A DNA stretch of 64,000 nt, taken from contig JAKSDK010001896.1 in the NCBI GenBank assembly GCA_022360095.1, positions 62,001-126,000 of the forward strand. The letters are read 5' to 3'. The notes beneath the pieces were generated by a model. The model did not search any database, was not told the DNA's origin, and saw only the letters and a list, made by a program, of their open reading frames with translations. This DNA is from Phycisphaerales bacterium (lineage in GTDB: Bacteria; Planctomycetota; Phycisphaerae; UBA1845; UTPLA1). Every line of letters starts with the position of its first letter. The stretch's first letter is position 1. The position numbers and the translations under genes were made by a program. Below are positions 44,138 to 53,603 of the stretch, piece by piece.

Positions 44138-47100
44138 TTACTCATTTGTGACTTCCACGCTGTCCAGTCCCAAACGTCCGCGCGAGGAACCGAAAGAGCT
44201 TCCAAATTCGAGTCGTACCGTCACGACGTCGGTCAGGTCGAGCCCCGAACCGTTGGTCAGGAAATCGGTCAGGCGAATCCGGACGGTTTCAAATTCGTTG
44301 GCCCACCCGGGGTTGGGGCCGCATGCCGCAAACCCGGTGCCGACTCGGGCGTAGGGTTCCTCGATGCCGCCCCCGTATTCGCCGATGTTGATCGAGCTGC
44401 TGCCACCGCTGCCGTCGAGGAGGGTCACGGTGAAGGTTAGGTCGCCGATCTCGGCGATGGTTTCAGGATGTTGCGTACCCTGACAGGCGCGGAGACTCAA
44501 ATAGGCGTTGTCGGAGAAGTCTCGCTCGCTCGCGATGATTTCGAACTCATAAAAATGATCCATGCCGACGGTCCAGTCGAAGACGACGCCGGCGCTGTCG
44601 TCCTCATCGCCGCACATGACCATGCCGTTTTGGGGATCACTGGAAAGCCAGGTGAAACCGGAGACTTCGTCGTTGAGAAGTGTTTCCAGGACGTTTCCCA
44701 GACCGGCATCGAAGTTGACCAAGCCGCCGGAACTGCTCACGTTCGGATCAAAGTTGAGGTCCTGGTAATCGTCGATCACGAAGTTGCCTGACGAGGTCGC
44801 ATCGTGATAGAGACGATCGACGACGGCCGTCGGGTCGCCGACCACAGGCAGGGATTCGTGTTGACGCCACAGATAGTCTTTGGCCGGAACGTTGCCTTCC
44901 AGATAGCGCTGAATGAGCGCGAGATACACACCCTTGGCAATGGTCTGGACGTCGGCACGGTCGAGTTCGCCTCCACCTGGGCCGTCGTAGTCGAAAAAGC
45001 CACAGCAGTTGAAGGCGTTGTGCCAGGCGGCATGGACGTAAGTCGCCTGACGGAATCCGGTGGCGCGATCGAAAATGTTGAACGGCATCAATTCGTCGTG
45101 ATCGGCACACCCGTCAACGATGCCGTCCGCAGCGCCGTAGATCAGGTGATAGGCGACGGCGGATGGATTCGCAAGGTCCGGCATGCCCATGGTGCCGAGG
45201 TCATTGTCTGTCGGCGCAATCGTGCTGATCAGCGCGATGTCGTTCTGGTCGTAATGTTGCGGTGTGAATCCGCCGGTCACAAGTTCGTCATAGGCACGAA
45301 CGACGCCTTCGCCGCCACGGCCCTGGCCGATCCAGACGATGCGAGTCTCATCGATGTGACCGTTCAGGTCGCCGTTGAGGATCATCGCCTGCTGGTCGAT
45401 GATGGCGTCGGTGTGTTCGAGCGTCGTTTCCGCTGCCGAATCGGGGCCGGCCACGGAGTTTGTTCGGTGGGCCATGACGATGTAGCCGTAAGAGGCGAGG
45501 TGCTCCTGCAAATAGTCGTAGAAGGTGTACTGCTGGCCGTTGCCATGGCTGATCACGATCAGCGGCAACTGGCCCATCGTGGCGATATCCGCCGGATACC
45601 AGGTTCGCTCGAAGTTCTGGCCCGGAGCGGTGATGTTGTCGACCATGTAGTTATCCGAGACGACGGGCAAAGGCCCGAGTTGCGTGAGATCGTGCACGAT
45701 GTGGAAACCCGGTTCATCCGAGAAGCCGTCGGCGAAATCTCCGCTGTCAAGGAATCCGTCCTGATTGCAATCGCACACGACGTCATAGCCGACTCCCAGT
45801 CCCGTGCCGGCGTCGCCGTTGAATTCGCTCGGAGCCGTCAACATGAGTGTATTGCTCTGAATGTCCGAGCCATTAAACGTCACGGTTTGCGGGCCACCGA
45901 CGCGGACGTCCGTAAGGCTTCGGTCCGCTTCCCATTGGGCGTCGTCCTTGGCCGCGACCATATAGACATCACAGGTCATGCCGACGATGGCAGGGAAGCG
46001 CGTCGGGTCGATGGCGACATGAACCGGTCCGTCGAAATTGAAGGCGCTGACGTATTCGAAATGGGGATAGCCCGTGAGCACGTTGCCGGCGAGTTGCAGC
46101 GATGTCGGCTGCGGCACACATGGATTGGGTAAGCAGTCCGTGCCGTCACCTTGATATTCTCCGCTGAGCAGGACTTCGCATGCGCACTCGGAGTTTACCG
46201 TGCAGGTCGAGCCGACACAGCAGGCGCCGGTGACCGGCGTGCAATCCACCTCGTCGCATCGGTTGAGCGCGCCCTGGAACACGTCACACGGCCCTTGGCA
46301 GTCTTCTTCCGTCGTGTTGAAGCACATGCCGTCGGGTTGGCAGCAGGCGCCTCGTTGACAGAGTTGCGGATCATCGCAGAGGCTTTCATCGCCGAAATAG
46401 AAGCCGCCAAGTGAATCACATTCGCATTGGGTCAGGATTTCGCAGAAGTTTGGCGCGCCGGAGATACAGCAGGCACCGGTCGCGAACTCCACCGTTTCGC
46501 AGGGTGGCGTCAAAGGAATGATCTGTCCGCGTATCTCACCGACGGGATGGTTCACCGTGTGAATGTTGACATACCAAAGCTCGTTGACCAGATCATCAAT
46601 CTGTTGTGCAACCGGATAGCCGCCGGGGTCCACGAGAGGAATCGTCGTCGCAATCGGACTGTCCGGCGGGACGATGTTGTAAACAATCGGCGCGTCCATT
46701 CCCGGTTCGGCGGGCCCATGAATGTGCGCTACGGTGACGGGACCACTCAGGCCCGTGAACTGGATGTTTATTCGCAATTCATTGTTGATCGTATCGAGTC
46801 TGAATGAACCCGTGCCGGTGCCGGACGGAGGGGGCGCGGGCGGTGGCGCGTGAGTGGAAGCCGCTTGCATGCTGTTCATGAGCATCCCCAGCACGACCTC
46901 ATTGTCTTCACAGGACGTGCCGGGCCACTGGAAGAAACCGCACACCTCGGCGCACGAGCCGCTCGTGGCATTGACGCAATCTCCGTTCGGCAGGCAACAT
47001 CGGCCGAGGTTGCAGTCGACGTCTCCGCAAGTCGTGCCGTCGCCTTGATAAGTGCCTCCGACGGCCGCCACGAAACCGAAAGGCGTGCATTCGCAGAATT

Positions 47101-49729
47101 CCCTGGTGACCCCGTCGAAGCACGGAATACCCGGAAGAAGAAAACAACAGGCACCCGTAGGAACGACAGGGCATTCGCCGCAAGTCGCGCCGGGGCCCAG
47201 CCATGTTCCACAAAGAGACTGACAAGCCGCCTCAGTCGTCACAGGATTGCAAGGATCGCCAAAGCAACAGGGGCCCGTCGGCAACGGACAGCCCGTGGTG
47301 CAATCGGTGTTGTCACCTTGGTAGGTTCCGCTGAGGAGAAGCTCGCATTCGCACTGTGTGTTTTCGACGCAGAGCGGTTCTTGTCCGGGTTGCTCGATGC
47401 AGCAGGCGCCCGTTGCAGGCGAGACGCAGGTGGTTTCAGCGCACGTGACCAAAACGCCCTGGAACGAGCCGCATTGACTGAGGCAATCGGATTCAAGAAG
47501 AAGCGCGCACGACCCGTCCGGCAGGCAGCAAGCGCCGCTGTCACATGTTTCGTTCGTACAAGTCGTGCCGTCCCCGAAATAAACGCTGCTGAGCTCGAGG
47601 GCGCATTCGCATTCTGTGTTTTCAACACACATCTGGCCGACGCCGGGTTCTTCAAAGCAGCAGGCCCCGGTCGGAAGCGGTTCGCATGGGAGGATGAATG
47701 GGAGGATCTGGCCGCGGATCTCGCCCGTGGGGTGGTTCTCCGAGTGGATGTTGACGTACCAAAGACCGTTGAACAAGTCGTTGATCTGATCGGGCACGGG
47801 ATAAGAACCGGGATCGGTGAGGGTGATGACACCGTCTTTTATCTTTCCGAGTGGCAGCGTGTAAACAATAGGAGCTCCAATTCCCGGCGGCGCCGGCCCA
47901 TGAATGTGTGCAACGGTCTCCGCGCTGATCAGTCCGTTATGCTGAATGTGGAAGGCCAGTTCGTTCGTGGTGGTGTTGAAGCGGAACGCCCCGTTGCCGT
48001 TGCCCGACGGAGGCGGAGCGGGCGGGACCGGGTTATGCGAATCCGTGGCCTGCGCCGCGTCCATGAACATCGTGAAGCGCGTGATGTCATTGCAAAACGC
48101 GCCCGGTTGCTGAAAAACGCCGCACTGATTGAAGCAGTCGTTGAATTCAAGTTCGACACAGGTTCCATCCGGCAGGCAGCACCTTCCGACGAAACAATTG
48201 ACGTCGTTTACACCGTCACCGCAGGCAGAGCCGGCTCCGTGCCAAGTGCCGCCGATGCTGCATTCACAGGCGGCTTGCGTGAAATCGTCGACACACTGCC
48301 CGCCGAAACAACAGGCGCCTTCCGGCGTGGCGGGACAAACATCAGCGCCGCCACAGACCGTACCTGCTCCCAGCCACTCGCCACAGGCGGACAGGCAGTT
48401 GACTTCCGTGGACTCGGTGCAACCGTTGCTGAGGCCGAAGCAGCAGGCGCCGATCGGCGCGCAGACTAAGCTGAAACAATTGGTGCCGGGGCCTTGATAG
48501 TCGCCGCCGATACACTCGCAGAACGATTGTTCCAGGTTGGCGAAGCACTCCTCGTTCAAGCAGCAGGCTCCGGTTTCGGTGGTGGGCGTACAGAGTGGAA
48601 TCGGGCTTATGCACGTTGTGTCCATGCCTTGCCAAACTCCGCAAATGGCCTGACATTCCGTCTCCGTGAAGCCGTCGAGGCACGTGTTTCCGAAACAGCA
48701 GACGCCGACGTCCGGCGGGCAGATCGCGCCGAGACAGTTTTGACCCGGCATGAAAACGCCGCTCAACTGATTCGCGCAGTAACAGGCAATCGTGTTCACG
48801 CAACTGCCGTCTCCGAGGCAGCAGGCCGCGACGATCTCCGAGCAATTCGCCTGGCCTGTGAGGAGGCTGTCCACAAACATGGGGATGTCGTCGGTATCCA
48901 CATCACAATCGCCGTCGATGTCATTGCAGGCGCATCGGCCCGTGGGCACGCCGGGCCCAAGGACGCAGTTGATGAATCCCTGAATATCGTCGCCGTCGAC
49001 GTTGCCATCCGCGTTGGAATCCCCCTTGCATGAACAAACCCCGGGAGCCAGCGGTGTGAAGTCGATCGTCAGCCGGGGCCGGACCGTGACGGAGGGGTTC
49101 TCTTTCGTATCGAAGCGTTTGGCCGTCGGCGCGTTGATTTCATTGCCGATGAGCATCCAGCCGAAATTGTTCGCGGGATCGTCGAGCCAGGATTGAACGT
49201 CAGCGACCATTTGAGGTGTGGAGGTCCACGTATAGAAGCCCACGTTTCCGACATCGACGGTCGCGCTGGGCGTCGGTTCAAAGTCGCCGCCGGGATTCGC
49301 CCAAAAATCCGTATCAAAAAAGGTATGCAGCCACGTGGCGTCTCCAACGGTGGCGGCGCCGCCCGCGCCTCCACCGCCTGAAGCGACCGACGTGCCTTCC
49401 CCCCAGTCGGCGAGGGCACGGTGTAGCGATACCAGCTCTGACCCCGCGATCGTTTTCGACATATGAAGCGTCAGGGTCACGTTATTGATGACGGAACCGG
49501 GCGGCACGGCCACGGCGACGTCAAAGGCGATCAGGCCGCGTTTGACGTCGGCGCTGGGATCTTGGAACGTCTTGCCCGCGAAGAAACCGAAGCCCGAGCC
49601 GTTGCTGAGCCCACCGGCCGGATCCTCATAGAGTGTATTGTCCTTGCTCGGGCCGATGTCGGCGACATCGGCCGAGGCGGCCTGAGAAATCGTTATCGCG
49701 ACGGCCAAGGTGATTGTAGACAGCCTCAT
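44138..49729 (-). CDS. Giant secreted protein: DNRLRE, dockerin-like, GACC cysteine repeats, two CHRD domains, degenerate alpha/beta hydrolase
   Basis: The 1863-residue protein has a signal peptide (MRLSTITLAVAITISQAASA). A DNRLRE-type beta domain covers about 25-228 (GLIAFDVAVAVPPGSVINNV, WEGTS-like strands). A dockerin-like calcium-binding segment follows at about 230-293 (CKGDSNADGNVDGDDIQGFI). Many cysteine repeats of the type GACCxxxGxC...C...C come next, to about 1240. They are interrupted by two CHRD domains (about 548-680 and 943-1076, with TVAHIHGPA and GEIRGQI). A hydrolase-like domain (about 1373-1626) has SHGNG for the oxyanion region but GQGRGG (1468-1473) where the nucleophile serine is expected. 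A beta-rich domain closes the protein. It is a surface or matrix protein, with enzymatic activity doubtful. Confidence 0.85.
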   Translation of the reverse strand: MRLSTITLAVAITISQAASADVADIGPSKDNTLYEDPAGGLSNGSGFGFFAGKTFQDPSADVKRGLIAFDVAVAVPPGSVINNVTLTLHMSKTIAGSELVSLHRALADWGEGTSVASGGGGAGGAATVGDATWLHTFFDTDFWANPGGDFEPTPSATVDVGNVGFYTWTSTPQMVADVQSWLDDPANNFGWMLIGNEINAPTAKRFDTKENPSVTVRPRLTIDFTPLAPGVCSCKGDSNADGNVDGDDIQGFINCVLGPGVPTGRCACNDIDGDCDVDTDDIPMFVDSLLTGQANCSEIVAACCLGDGSCVNTIACYCANQLSGVFMPGQNCLGAICPPDVGVCCFGNTCLDGFTETECQAICGVWQGMDTTCISPIPLCTPTTETGACCLNEECFANLEQSFCECIGGDYQGPGTNCFSLVCAPIGACCFGLSNGCTESTEVNCLSACGEWLGAGTVCGGADVCPATPEGACCFGGQCVDDFTQAACECSIGGTWHGAGSACGDGVNDVNCFVGRCCLPDGTCVELEFNDCFNQCGVFQQPGAFCNDITRFTMFMDAAQATDSHNPVPPAPPPSGNGNGAFRFNTTTNELAFHIQHNGLISAETVAHIHGPAPPGIGAPIVYTLPLGKIKDGVITLTDPGSYPVPDQINDLFNGLWYVNIHSENHPTGEIRGQILPFILPCEPLPTGACCFEEPGVGQMCVENTECECALELSSVYFGDGTTCTNETCDSGACCLPDGSCALLLESDCLSQCGSFQGVLVTCAETTCVSPATGACCIEQPGQEPLCVENTQCECELLLSGTYQGDNTDCTTGCPLPTGPCCFGDPCNPVTTEAACQSLCGTWLGPGATCGECPVVPTGACCFLLPGIPCFDGVTREFCECTPFGFVAAVGGTYQGDGTTCGDVDCNLGRCCLPNGDCVNATSGSCAEVCGFFQWPGTSCEDNEVVLGMLMNSMQAASTHAPPPAPPPSGTGTGSFRLDTINNELRINIQFTGLSGPVTVAHIHGPAEPGMDAPIVYNIVPPDSPIATTIPLVDPGGYPVAQQIDDLVNELWYVNIHTVNHPVGEIRGQIIPLTPPCETVEFATGACCISGAPNFCEILTQCECDSLGGFYFGDESLCDDPQLCQRGACCQPDGMCFNTTEEDCQGPCDVFQGALNRCDEVDCTPVTGACCVGSTCTVNSECACEVLLSGEYQGDGTDCLPNPCVPQPTSLQLAGNVLTGYPHFEYVSAFNFDGPVHVAIDPTRFPAIVGMTCDVYMVAAKDDAQWEADRSLTDVRVGGPQTVTFNGSDIQSNTLMLTAPSEFNGDAGTGLGVGYDVVCDCNQDGFLDSGDFADGFSDEPGFHIVHDLTQLGPLPVVSDNYMVDNITAPGQNFERTWYPADIATMGQLPLIVISHGNGQQYTFYDYLQEHLASYGYIVMAHRTNSVAGPDSAAETTLEHTDAIIDQQAMILNGDLNGHIDETRIVWIGQGRGGEGVVRAYDELVTGGFTPQHYDQNDIALISTIAPTDNDLGTMGMPDLANPSAVAYHLIYGAADGIVDGCADHDELMPFNIFDRATGFRQATYVHAAWHNAFNCCGFFDYDGPGGGELDRADVQTIAKGVYLALIQRYLEGNVPAKDYLWRQHESLPVVGDPTAVVDRLYHDATSSGNFVIDDYQDLNFDPNVSSSGGLVNFDAGLGNVLETLLNDEVSGFTWLSSDPQNGMVMCGDEDDSAGVVFDWTVGMDHFYEFEIIASERDFSDNAYLSLRACQGTQHPETIAEIGDLTFTVTLLDGSGGSSSINIGEYGGGIEEPYARVGTGFAACGPNPGWANEFETVRIRLTDFLTNGSGLDLTDVVTVRLEFGSSFGSSRGRLGLDSVEVTNE

Positions 49730-49902
49730 CTTGCATTCCTCCTGTGGAAACAGACTGCGGCATCATGACAAGTGAGATGGATCGCTGAAACGTGCTCGCT
49801 CATTCGTCATCGGCGCGTAATTCTTTCGTATGCGCTCGCGCGAGGTCGTTTGTCCTTCACGTTCTGATTCGATGTAACGCTTTCTTCCCCGACGCTCGAT
49901 CG

Positions 49903-51378
49903 TCAGCAGACCACTCCGTGGTACTCCGCCGGCGATGGAACGTTGTATTCCGGAAACAGGAACGGCAGATCTTGATGGTTTACGCCCATCAGCCGGTCCA
50001 TGATTTCCACGAGGTAAATCCTGGAGTCCGTGTTGGCGCAGACGTCGTTGTTTCCGCCGCAGAAATAGGCGCTGTGCAGGCTGCCAAGACCCGGCCAGAG
50101 GCCCAGATTGACCACCTGTCCGCCACAGATTCTCGGGCCGATCATGAAGATGTTTGTTCCGTAGCCATGGTCCGTGCCTGCCGTGTCCGGTGTGACCTGT
50201 CCGCCCATGCCGTCGCTAAATTCCGGATCGGCTTCACGGCCGAACTCGCCGGTCATGTAAATGGTCCATGCTTTGTTCGGGCATTCAGTGGTCATGTATC
50301 GCCAGAACTCGTGGATGTTCAACGCGAGGCTTTCCATGAGAAGCCACATGGCCCCGGTCAATCTGTTGTTGCCTTGGTTGTTGTGTGTATCCCACCCGCC
50401 GGGTCGGACTGTGACAGTCTCCAGGGACACGCCTTCGTTGAGCATCACGGCGATCCGCCGCAAGGCACTTCCGACGTACGTGCCGTCAAAGTTATAACCC
50501 GCTGGATTCCAATTCGGGACCATGTCGAGCAGGTTAATCGCGTCTTGCGTGACGGCGGAAAGTTCTTCCCATTCCGATGCGATATTCTGATTGCCGTACA
50601 TGTTGACCAGGGTATTCACCCAGTCACTTTCCGAGACCCCACCCGGTAGACCGTCTACACCGAAGTTCTCAGCATTGGAGATCGGCAGCGCTTGAAATGG
50701 AAGTCCGCCGAGCAGGTGATCGTGAAGATTCGACGCGACACTCATGGCTCGGATCGGGCCGCCGCTACTGGGTGTGCGCTCGAGGTAACGCGCGAGCATG
50801 CTTTCACCGACGACGCCGGGACCCGGCCTGGGGGTCGATTGTCCGACCCAGAACTCTGCGGAAAAATGCGAATAGGATTGGAGGGGGAGTGTGCAGCCCA
50901 TGGCAATACACAGGTCGCCGGCGTCCCAGATATTTTTGAGTCCGCCTAATTGGCTGCTGCCTCTTGCCAGTGCCCCGGACATGCCACTGAAGCCGTCCAG
51001 ATCGACCAGGGCCAGAGGATCGGGCGAGCCTGGAAGCGGAACACTAAGCAACTGCTGGCGCGCCGTCAGGCTGAACCAGTCCGGATCGTTGTATGGCGAT
51101 ATCATGGCCAGACCGTCGGGACCGCCGAAAAGGTGGATGAAAATGAATGTGTGATTCGAAGGGCCGCCGTTGTCGGCGAACGTGCATTCCGGAAACCAGG
51201 ACGGCAGTCCCGACGCCATCGCCGCGGCGCCGACCGTCGCGGCGGACCGTCCCATGAACTGTCGACGGTTCATGCCGCCCCAGAACTGGAGTTGCTGCTT
51301 TTTGCGAGCCCGTCGGGCACGCCGCGCCACCGTGTTGTAATCACGACAGGCGTTTCGATCGAATTCAAATTCAGACAT
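49903..51378 (-). CDS. DUF1501 secreted protein with a Tat signal
   Basis: The 491-residue protein carries a twin-arginine signal (MNRRQFMGRSAATVGAAAMA) that starts only at residue 36, after a basic N-terminal stretch. A GAGG site eight bases before the ATG at 51378 supports the long form. The remainder is the DUF1501 domain, related to the alkaline phosphatase-sulfatase fold, with FIHLFGGPDGLAMISPYNDP early, GGWDTHNNQGNN near 330, and EFGREADPEFSDG followed by TDHGYG near 380-405. DUF1501 proteins occur next to DUF1800 proteins in many genomes. Their substrate is unknown. Here it follows DUF1800 on the same strand after 72 bases. Confidence 0.92.
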   Translation of the reverse strand: MSEFEFDRNACRDYNTVARRARRARKKQQLQFWGGMNRRQFMGRSAATVGAAAMASGLPSWFPECTFADNGGPSNHTFIFIHLFGGPDGLAMISPYNDPDWFSLTARQQLLSVPLPGSPDPLALVDLDGFSGMSGALARGSSQLGGLKNIWDAGDLCIAMGCTLPLQSYSHFSAEFWVGQSTPRPGPGVVGESMLARYLERTPSSGGPIRAMSVASNLHDHLLGGLPFQALPISNAENFGVDGLPGGVSESDWVNTLVNMYGNQNIASEWEELSAVTQDAINLLDMVPNWNPAGYNFDGTYVGSALRRIAVMLNEGVSLETVTVRPGGWDTHNNQGNNRLTGAMWLLMESLALNIHEFWRYMTTECPNKAWTIYMTGEFGREADPEFSDGMGGQVTPDTAGTDHGYGTNIFMIGPRICGGQVVNLGLWPGLGSLHSAYFCGGNNDVCANTDSRIYLVEIMDRLMGVNHQDLPFLFPEYNVPSPAEYHGVVC

Positions 51379-51450
51379 GATTGTGACCTCGTGATTATGT
51401 ATTACGTTCGTAAGTCCGCTCCTCGATGGCGGGACGCGTTCATCGCCTGT

Positions 51451-53238
51451 TCAGTGAGTTTGAAACGAAGGCGACGCCAGAGCCAAAGCGATCAATTCCC
51501 GTTTCTTGGTGTCAAGAAGGGGTTCCGCGACGCCTGCAAAATGAGTGAGGATTGCATTGCGGTCGTTGTTGCTCATGAAGCCGTCGAACAGACAGGTGTC
51601 AACGGTATTCAGGGCGTCCAAAACCGTAGTATCGGGGACACTTGCGATGAATGATTCGGCGTTTGCGCTGCTGGGATAGTCGTTAAACGAGATTCTTGCC
51701 GCCAATTCCCAAATGGATTTGAGAAGTTCCAGCCACTCTGTCTTGCCGTGGGGCTGGCCGTCCGGTGAAGGGAAATTGCCGGGCACTTGTCCCGCGCGTT
51801 GAAGGTATCCGCCGATCAGGAAGCCTGATTGATTCTCGGTGCCGGGGTCCGTCACCGCACCATCGGTTGCGCGAATGATCGAGGCCAGTCTTTGCATCGG
51901 TCGTTTGATCAGGACTCCGGCACACTGAATCCTGGATTTGTCCAGAATGGTCTTGACCATTTCGGCAATTTGAGTGGGACTGCCCCAATTGTTCACATAG
52001 GCGTCGACGGCCGCATCGATAACACTTTGTGGTGGTTTGTAACTGAAGAGCCACTGGGTCAGCTTGGTGGCCAGGAACTCGGCGGTGAATTGTCCGAGCT
52101 TCATCGGATCCGGATTGGTCAGGAAGTCAACGACGATGTCGATCTCGTTGATGCCCTGCCCGGATGGAATATTGAGCGTTCGAGTGACATTGTCCGGGCA
52201 TTGGGGAAAGATCACGGTTTTTTGGCTGGTGTCGTGCAAAGCGGGATCGAAATAAACGACGCCGCAGTTGGGCCCGCTTCCATGCGTTGTTGGAACAGTG
52301 ACCTGCCAGCCGGTGAGTGCGGGGGAAAGGTCCTTGATTGTCTGTTCGTCGTAGCAGTTGCCCGTCCCTTCACCGACGCCGAGTGTGTGTAATTCCATGA
52401 GTTCCCGGCAGAAGTTCTCATTGACGGAGCCGACGACGTTTTCGAAGCCATTCAGGTATCGAAGCATGGCAGGCCCCGTCGCGACGGACAGAACGAGGTC
52501 CTTGAACCACCCGAAAGCGAGGGGGCGGACGTTGTTCCATCGTTCCATGGGCAGGTATCGAAGGTCGGTCGTGGGTTCGTTGATGTTCTCATTAAAGTGG
52601 TCGCCCCAGAAGATCATCATGAGTTCGAGGAGCGGAGCCGGGCTGAGGCACGCGCGAACGACCTGCGCTTTTCTCCATTGGTTGGCTCTCTCGATGGAGT
52701 CCGCAAGCGTCGTATCACCGCCGCAGATGTTGGGGCCTCCGGGCGGATCGTGAATGGCGTCGTATCCGTAAACATTTTCGAGATCATCCTCGAAGTCCAG
52801 ATAGGGTTGCCAGTTGTACGGATCGACCTGTTGATTGAGCCAGGCATCGTAGCCGCCCATGGCCGTGACGTTTGCTTCTTCCGTTTTGCTCCATCCGAAT
52901 GCAGCCTTTTGGAGCAGCTTGTGAACATTCGACGGAGTCCCGACTTGCGAGAGACAGGTGGAGGGGCCCGGCAGCACATCGGCATCGACCCTTGTGAGCG
53001 TTGCCCGGTTGGATGAAAGAAACTCTTGAACGCTCGCATTGTTGACAGAGGCCTGGCTCGCCGTTCGTATTTGGCCGTAAGCCTCTGAGCCGAATACGGC
53101 GGCCGCTACGGCCCCGCCGCTCAGTATCTTTCGCCGAGTGGTCGGTTTGTCCGAGAGAATCTCCTTTGCATCTTCCTTGAGATTCTGGACGAATTCGGAA
53201 ACGCTCTTGTTCTCTTCAGGCAGTTTCGTTTCTTTCAT
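51451..53238 (-). CDS. DUF1800 secreted protein with a Tat-like signal
   Basis: The start is set at ATG 53238 (MKETKLPEENKSVSEFVQNL), eight bases after GAGG; a frame from 53325 is less likely. The protein has about 595 residues. An unusual helical N-terminal stretch of about 35 residues precedes TTRRKILSGGAVAAAVFGSE, a twin-arginine-like signal. The DUF1800 domain begins at about 105 with HKLLQKAAFGWSKTEEANV. It includes PLLELMMIFWGDHFNENI and ENFCRELMELHTLGVGEGTG, which is highly conserved in the family. The biochemical role of DUF1800 is unknown. It is encoded just before its usual partner DUF1501. Confidence 0.9.
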   Translation of the reverse strand: MKETKLPEENKSVSEFVQNLKEDAKEILSDKPTTRRKILSGGAVAAAVFGSEAYGQIRTASQASVNNASVQEFLSSNRATLTRVDADVLPGPSTCLSQVGTPSNVHKLLQKAAFGWSKTEEANVTAMGGYDAWLNQQVDPYNWQPYLDFEDDLENVYGYDAIHDPPGGPNICGGDTTLADSIERANQWRKAQVVRACLSPAPLLELMMIFWGDHFNENINEPTTDLRYLPMERWNNVRPLAFGWFKDLVLSVATGPAMLRYLNGFENVVGSVNENFCRELMELHTLGVGEGTGNCYDEQTIKDLSPALTGWQVTVPTTHGSGPNCGVVYFDPALHDTSQKTVIFPQCPDNVTRTLNIPSGQGINEIDIVVDFLTNPDPMKLGQFTAEFLATKLTQWLFSYKPPQSVIDAAVDAYVNNWGSPTQIAEMVKTILDKSRIQCAGVLIKRPMQRLASIIRATDGAVTDPGTENQSGFLIGGYLQRAGQVPGNFPSPDGQPHGKTEWLELLKSIWELAARISFNDYPSSANAESFIASVPDTTVLDALNTVDTCLFDGFMSNNDRNAILTHFAGVAEPLLDTKKRELIALALASPSFQTH

Positions 53239-53603
53239 GCCGTTCACCTCTTTCGAGATTTTTAAATCTCTGAAGCGCGCTAAGCGCGTTGCACTTTGAT
53301 CGTGTGCACATCGCGCATGGAACACATTTCAAGATATGCACTTCTTCGCCCGCTCGACGATCGTGATCACTCACGAATGACAAGCGCTTCTTAACGCCGA
53401 CGCGCAGCGTTTGTGCAAGTTGCGCTCCAAAAGAAACCGTTTTCTCCTTTTATTTCTGGACGGATTCGACCTGACTGTGTAATCATTTGATCTTTTGATA
53501 GTTATGGATGTGAAAAAGATAGGCTTGTCGTGTTCGCGCATTGATATCTCCTGCGCGGAGCCGTTTTGTTTCGGAAGGGATTTGGCTGAATGTGATGATT
53601 TGG
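53239..53603. other. Intergenic region upstream of the DUF1800 gene
   Basis: About 365 bases lie between the stop of the metallopeptidase-like gene and the start of DUF1800, both on the minus strand. The stretch near 53440-53600 is AT-rich and likely holds the DUF1800 promoter. I see no supported gene; a 64-codon minus-strand frame at 53483-53677 overlaps the upstream gene and shows no motif. Confidence 0.4.

Noticed and set aside
46850..48469. A 539-codon plus-strand frame inside the 1863-residue gene
   Set aside because: Its composition is typical antisense, and the minus frame contains CHRD and cysteine repeats across the same stretch.
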